Part shown: positions 6,633 to 10,957 of the stretch, in pieces | Layout of the letters: the number at the start of each line of letters is the position of its first letter | Numbering within the stretch: the stretch's first letter is position 1 | Assembly: GCA_001931875.2 (NCBI GenBank) | Contig: MSJH02000769.1 | Coordinates: forward strand, 1 to 10,957 | DNA from: Byssochlamys sp. IMV 00236 | Lineage: Eukaryota > Ascomycota > Eurotiomycetes > Eurotiales > Thermoascaceae | Length of the DNA: 10,957 bases | Direction: 5' to 3' | The notes under the pieces: model-generated | Databases searched by the model: none | What the model was told of the DNA's origin: nothing | What the model saw: the letters and a program-made list of their open reading frames with translations, nothing else | Made by a program: the position numbers and the translations under genes

Positions 6633-9600
6633 TTAAGTATGGTTTTTCCCTAGAATGGATTGAATGTAGGCTTGTTCTTCTTTGTTGAGTGAAGAGAACG
6701 TATAGTTCCATTCATCTTGACTTGTCATTTGATAAAATCCTTCCACCACCTATATTTATAAGTAAAAAGAATGGATATATATATATATACGAAATAGCTT
6801 ACATCGTGTAAATCCTTTGATAATAAGGATGAAGGTGATTTCCAAGTAGAAATGGAGACCAAGAGTAAATAAAGTTCCTAAATGCAAGAGATTATCAATG
6901 AAGAGTCGTTTAAAATAATAGTCTATATATATATATACCTCTTGTGCGTCATTTACGTTTATCCTTATCATCGCACACAAGCCTCGGAAAGCACTATCCT
7001 TTTCGTCACCTTCTCGGACCGATAGAGACTTTTTCAGCCATGGTTTAATAAATTTCCTCAAGTGAGGTGCTACGTTTTCAGGACAAGCCAATCCTAATCT
7101 TCCCAGCGCAACCATAGAATTTTCATGCACAGAAGGTGGAGCATGGGCATGTTTCAGTAGAGGTACCAATACGTCTATCAATGCAGGAATATAATACATC
7201 GTCTTGGACTTCCATCTCATAACAATTTCACCAATTGCCCAAAGCGCATTGTTGTACACAGAAACAACAGAGATAATATATTCTGGGCTCTTGAGTACTT
7301 GAATAAGCTTTACCATGATGTCAGGAATAAATGGTTCCAGCAAGTTGAAGCAAGCAATAGCAATATCGCCTATGAGTGCAAATGTCGACTGAAGTACTTC
7401 AGAAACAGGATCCTAATAGAAATGTCTAGTTGGTATGGATACCCATGAACTAAAATAAAAACTTACATGAATGCAAGTTCTCAAGAGAGATAACAAAGGT
7501 GGATTTGTATTGGCAATTAATGGTTGAATATTGGACCCCAGTCCTTGGACGATACCAGATAAAAGATCAAGCGCGGCAATCAAGAATTCTACGTTCGGTG
7601 GACTTATCTTATCCGGGTATTCATCAGCGTAGGCTTGTTGTTGTAAAGTAGAAGAGATGAGTTGAACACATCTTGATAGAACTGGTTCCACAAACGGTTT
7701 AAATCCTGAACCGAGGGCAGCTGTTATATTGGAGAGGCACTTTGTAACAATAGATTAGCTATTTTTTTTTTTTGATGTGACATAAACTTACCTCTAATAA
7801 AGGAAATAGATCCGTGTCATTATCTGCTAATTCGTTCCACTTTGTGATCAGAGGAGGCATCAATAGACCGATATAAGTAGGATTATTTAGCGCATGGCCC
7901 ACCGAGTCAGCTAATGTGCCAAGCACATCGTACAGAATAAGTCTATTTTTACGACGATAGAGTGTAAATGCTTTATTAGTGTGAGTAAGAATAGAGTATA
8001 TGTAAGGTCTCAGTCGATTCGAGGCATTTTCTTCCAAAATAGTGAATGCAGTGCAGGCTGATTCTTGTACGCGCTTATTGGTATCTAAAAGAGTGTGAAG
8101 TAAGGCATAGAGCACAGACTCAAAATAGAGTTGGCGACCTTGTTCGTTCGTGTCGTACTGATGCATTAGCCATTTTGAAAATCGACTTGTTGCCCAGCAG
8201 GAGATGGAACGAATAAGAGGCTAGTATAATAAAGATGATGTTTAGATCTTATGGGCATTTGTATATACACAATAGTGTCAACACTGTGATTTTTACTTGA
8301 GGGTCTTGCATCGAGTTCAAAAGGTAGGGAATCAGCTGATGTAGATATCGACTGATGACTTCAATACCACCTAATTATTGAATTAGAACAAATACAGATT
8401 TTTCATTAAAAAGACTAACCTTCTGCTGCTGCACCTAATGCTAATATACCACTTTCACGAATAAGCCAGTTTGAGTCATGAAGGGTGTGATGAAGTAATT
8501 GGTCTAAAAGAACAGAAGCGATGTCTGATTTGTAGGTGACGGATAACACATCTAATGCGGCGGCACTGGATTGTCGAAGAGAAACTTGAGAATAAAATTC
8601 GTCATCGTCAAAATCATCGAATTCGTCTCGGTCATCGTCATGTTCATCGTCATCTGTGATATGGTGTTCATCCGAATCAAATTCAGACTCTGAATCACTG
8701 TAATTTTGTGGATGATCTACTGGTTCAGGTGACTCAATTGGATTTTTTGGACGATAATATCTAGGTCTTATCGCTTGATCACTGTCTTCTTCTATAAATG
8801 GAGTGTGCATGGGTTCATCAGATAAATCGAGTAAGTCCTTTTCAGAATAGACCATGAGTCGAAGCAAGCAATTGACGAGACGAGTCAGGTAAGGGACAAG
8901 TTCGTCATGATATCGATCCACTTGAGCATACTGGACCCAGAAATCACAAGCACCAAGAGCAACTTCTTCATCTTGATCCATAGTGGCTTGGATCATGTAT
9001 TCAATAGTAGGATATAAATAAGGTTGTAGCTTGTCTGGAAAGGCCTCCCACAAGATGGCAAGAATCCTCCCCAGCTCACGTCGCACACGATGGTCTGAAT
9101 CAGTTGTTCTAGCGTACAGTGCCGTCAGAATGGCATCAAATTGTTCTACAAACGAAGGTGACTTTAAAAGAACAAACTGACTAGTCGCATTGATCGCCTG
9201 AACTCGCCAGCGTGGCTCAGCACTCGAAATAAATTCGATAAATTTAGGAAGCATAAAGCTGAGTGGCCGAATCCCGTGCATCTCTTCGTCTAATTCTATT
9301 GCTGTATCTTCACAAATCATGACTAATGTATTGAGTGCGGTCTAAGTGTACGTTAGTTTCATTCTCAAATAGACAAGTTAGTTTACCTCTATGGCCAATT
9401 TGTTGTTGCTGTTCAACTGATGAATCAAAAAGGATAATACGTCTAACCAATTATGTACTTGTCCTCTGCTTACGATCGAAGATACCACAGAGGATAATGT
9501 CTTTACGATGACGACTTCTGGATGCGCTAACGCTTCGATACAGGTCTGCTTGACATAATTAAGAGTAAACATGGGGATCGAATTGAAGTTGTTCTTGATA

Positions 9601-9869
9601 TTGTTTTTAAGCTGTAAACCGGCAACTCGTCTCGTATTGATATCCTCGTTTGTTGCTTTGGTAAGTATGTATATAAGATAAGCATTATAATCTGGATATT
9701 CATTAAATAGTTGCAGTCTCTTTGATATAAAAATAAGAACAAAACATATAAAAATATTATAAGCATATACCTGGCTTATAAGCCCTTGATCACGACCATT
9801 GGGATTAGCTGCTTCTCTTAATAAATATGTTAATTCTCTTAATCCTTGTTGATCTGGTTGCCATGCCAT
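6633..9869 (-). CDS. KAP104: Transportin (karyopherin beta-2) nuclear import receptor; nine exons
   Basis: Transportin imports PY-NLS cargo such as hnRNPs and is unloaded in the nucleus by Ran-GTP. Exons (minus strand) are 9869-9771, 9719-9387, 9341-8420, 8370-8297, 8220-7792, 7739-7467, 7412-6939, 6877-6803 and 6749-6633. They join in frame to 931 aa, near human TNPO1 (about 900). It is all HEAT-repeat helices. NTRRVAGLQLKNNIK near residue 65-80 is the importin N-terminal region. An insert at about 314-394, with a very acidic stretch at about 360-392, is the H8 loop that releases cargo. SCWATSRF (Trp485) and NNALWAIGEI (Trp768) carry the two tryptophans that contact the NLS in human transportin (W460, W730). 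RVQESACTAF, LYDVLGTLADSVG and KDSAFRGLCAMI are strong family matches. The ATG at 9869 (AACAAATGGCA) gives the expected MAWQP start. The last two exons are too short to appear as long frames but complete the C-terminus. The eight introns are 45-76 nt, all GT-AG. Confidence 0.96.
6775..6789. repeat. (TA)n microsatellite inside transportin intron 8
   Basis: About seven AT units lie in the intron 6750-6802. A similar tract at 6924-6937 sits directly after the donor of intron 7 (6878-6938). Both are short and intronic. Confidence 0.85.
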
Positions 9870-10060
9870 TTGTTGGCCACAATCGTTTATAAATATAAAA
9901 AAGAGAGAGAGAAAAGGGAAAAAAGAAAAGGAAAATTGAGTTTTAATCAAACAATTACAAGTTTTTTTTACCTTGGTTAAAATAACCCGTGACAAGAAAG
10001 TAACACGGCTCAAGATCCATCATTGTCCCTTTGATGTGACGTCAAAAAAAAGCAGAGTTG
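9870..10060 (-). promoter_or_regulatory. Transportin upstream region: CT tract, TATAAA and a 22-codon upstream ORF
   Basis: On the gene strand, a CT-rich tract (about 9955-9900) and TTTATAAA (about 9890) precede the ATG. Further up, an ATGATG at 10023-10018 opens a 22-codon frame ending at 9955, which would be an upstream ORF if transcription begins beyond it. There is no AG between the GTAAAA at about 9971 and the main ATG, so a 5' UTR intron there is unlikely. Confidence 0.35.
10037..10044. promoter_or_regulatory. Perfect CRE/ATF palindrome TGACGTCA
   Basis: TGACGTCA lies about 170 bp upstream of the transportin ATG, in non-coding sequence. It is the consensus for CREB/ATF-type bZIP factors in eukaryotes, including fungi. 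A single 8-mer can occur by chance; its promoter position is what makes it worth listing. Confidence 0.4.
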
Positions 10061-10930
10061 TTGTTATGTCTGTGTAAATCTAGGTTCATCTCCTTTTCTT
10101 GTTGCAGGTTTGTTATTGAATGCATAAAGAATAAACGCCGCTTGAAGAAAGAAAGAAAGAAATAGAGCTATTTTTAGTAATAAGAAATTTCTTTATTCTT
10201 AAATATACTTTTATAAGGGAACAAGTAACACTAAAGTCTGTGCCTCAAACGCATGGTTTCCATCTTTGTTACATTTATTAAAAAAGGTTTATAAGGTGAC
10301 AGGGTTATCTTGTTCTTCTTTGGTAAGGTGATAACATAGCTTAACATGAGCACAACTTTATTTATAGATGAACAAGGAGGGAATGGCTTTAAACCACATT
10401 ACAATTTAATGAGAAAAAGTGGCACTTGTACTCGACAAACTTTTCAGAACAGGAACCAAGTTTTTATTTTTACTAAAGGTTGAAAAATAGATGAGCACAT
10501 CGACTGTGTGTAGGAAAACAGTCGGATATATATTTGCATTATGGGTGAAGCAGTATGAGGAGTGCCCTAATATCATCTGAAGGAAATACATACATAGAAA
10601 AGCAACTGGCATTAGCTCTTCTGTTAAGAGAAAAGGAGGTTTGAGTAACTGTTTATTATGTCAGCTTTTTGGAAGAGATGTTTGGTGGTACGGATAAATG
10701 AACACAAAAGATAAGCTGGTCAAGTACTGTATTTTTATTAATTATTGACATTAATTTTATAAAATATTGTCATAAAATAAAAAAATTATTTGCGTAAAAA
10801 GACGACAAAGAAAAATATGTTTGAATAAAACGACATCATGTCAAAAGAGAGAGAGAGAGAGAGATAATGGGTATATGTAGAAAAAGAGAGAAAAAGTATG
10901 TTTGTATTAGAGCACATATCCTAATATTAG
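10061..10930. other. Long region without a supported gene
   Basis: No frame on either strand gives a convincing exon; the longest minus frame (about 68 codons near 10406-10612) lacks any protein-like pattern. The region contains GAAA repeats at about 10145-10160, a hairpin with 7-bp arms CGACTGT/ACAGTCG at 10501-10524, an imperfect AT-rich inverted repeat at 10746-10772, and an (AG)n tract at about 10846-10864. It is probably intergenic, or an intron plus UTR of a gene lying to the right. Confidence 0.5.
10846..10864. repeat. (AG)n dinucleotide repeat
   Basis: About nine AG units on the + strand, CT on the minus strand. CT tracts precede several start codons in this window, so it might belong to a minus-strand 5' UTR, but no proper gene follows it. 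Confidence 0.85.
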
Positions 10931-10940
10931 TTTTACTTAC

Positions 10941-10957
10941 CACCGAAGTGCATTCTG
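10941..10957 (-). CDS. Possible first exon of a minus-strand gene at the right edge (partial)
   Basis: Read on the minus strand, an ATG at 10953 opens MHFG and then runs into GGTG|GTAAGTAAAA, an ideal donor at 10940. The unspliced frame stops at once (GGT AAG TAA), as expected if the intron is real. The next exon is not identifiable: ACTAATATTAG follows the donor too closely to be its acceptor. Only 17 bases are visible, so this is tentative. Confidence 0.25.

Noticed and set aside
9378..10013. N-terminal extension of transportin upstream of the ATG at 9869
   Set aside because: The added residues translate a CT-rich leader (Phe/Ser runs), have no ATG at their start, and transportins begin near MAWQP-like sequence.
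10406..10612. 68-codon minus-strand frame
   Set aside because: No motif, no supporting splice context, and a length expected by chance in AT-rich DNA.
10746..10772. Imperfect inverted repeat TGACA...TGTCA
   Set aside because: It is almost entirely A/T inside, where such symmetry is common; there is no target-site duplication or transposase to make it a mobile element.
10786..10839. 17-codon minus-strand ORF (MMSFYSNIFFFVVFLRK) after the CT repeat
   Set aside because: It resembles a small hydrophobic peptide but is too short, AT-driven and unsupported by any other signal.
1..10957. Multi-gene defence, biosynthetic or mobile system
   Set aside because: The recognisable genes are unrelated housekeeping functions with independent promoters; nothing indicates a functional cluster.

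Overview
The window looks like nuclear DNA of an early-diverging fungus, most likely a Mucoromycota/Mucorales-type genome. It is AT-rich, its housekeeping genes are compact and closely spaced, and introns are short (about 45-76 nt) with mostly GT...AG borders and CTAAT-like branch sites. There are no bacterial-style ribosome binding sites. Assignments come from reading the sequence and remembering protein families; no search was run. All CDS spans below include introns, and exon coordinates are given in the evidence.

Layout from left to right. (1) The last exon of an unrecognised + strand gene runs in from the left edge and stops at 192. A doubtful minus-strand ORF (206-580) and about 550 bp of apparently non-coding DNA follow. 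(2) An eight-exon prephenate dehydrogenase gene (TYR1 type, tyrosine biosynthesis) lies at 1126-2786, +. (3) A four-exon gene at 2965-4907, +, encodes a protein with a degenerate helicase-like core and a Gln-rich coiled coil; it resembles the HDA1-complex subunit 2/3 (Ccq1-like) family, but only tentatively. (4) A two-exon TMEM242-like mitochondrial membrane protein lies at 5063-5581, +. (5) Convergent to it, only 56 bp away, is a two-exon coiled-coil protein ending in polyglutamine (5638-6429, -). (6) A nine-exon transportin/karyopherin beta-2 (Kap104/TNPO1) gene occupies 6633-9869, -. (7) About 1 kb without a clear gene follows, ending with a possible first exon of a minus-strand gene at the right edge.

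The genes do not form a pathway: they are an amino-acid enzyme, a probable chromatin factor, a mitochondrial assembly factor, a structural protein and a nuclear import receptor. I see no mobile element, CRISPR array, rRNA or tRNA, and no obvious undescribed multi-gene system. The most interesting signals are at the RNA level: GC-AG introns in two neighbouring genes, some with sequence echoes of the following exon as expected from tandem-duplication intron gain; an upstream ORF whose stop overlaps the TMEM242 start as ATGA; a near-perfect palindrome carrying poly(A)-signal-like ends between the two convergent genes; and a perfect CRE palindrome upstream of transportin.
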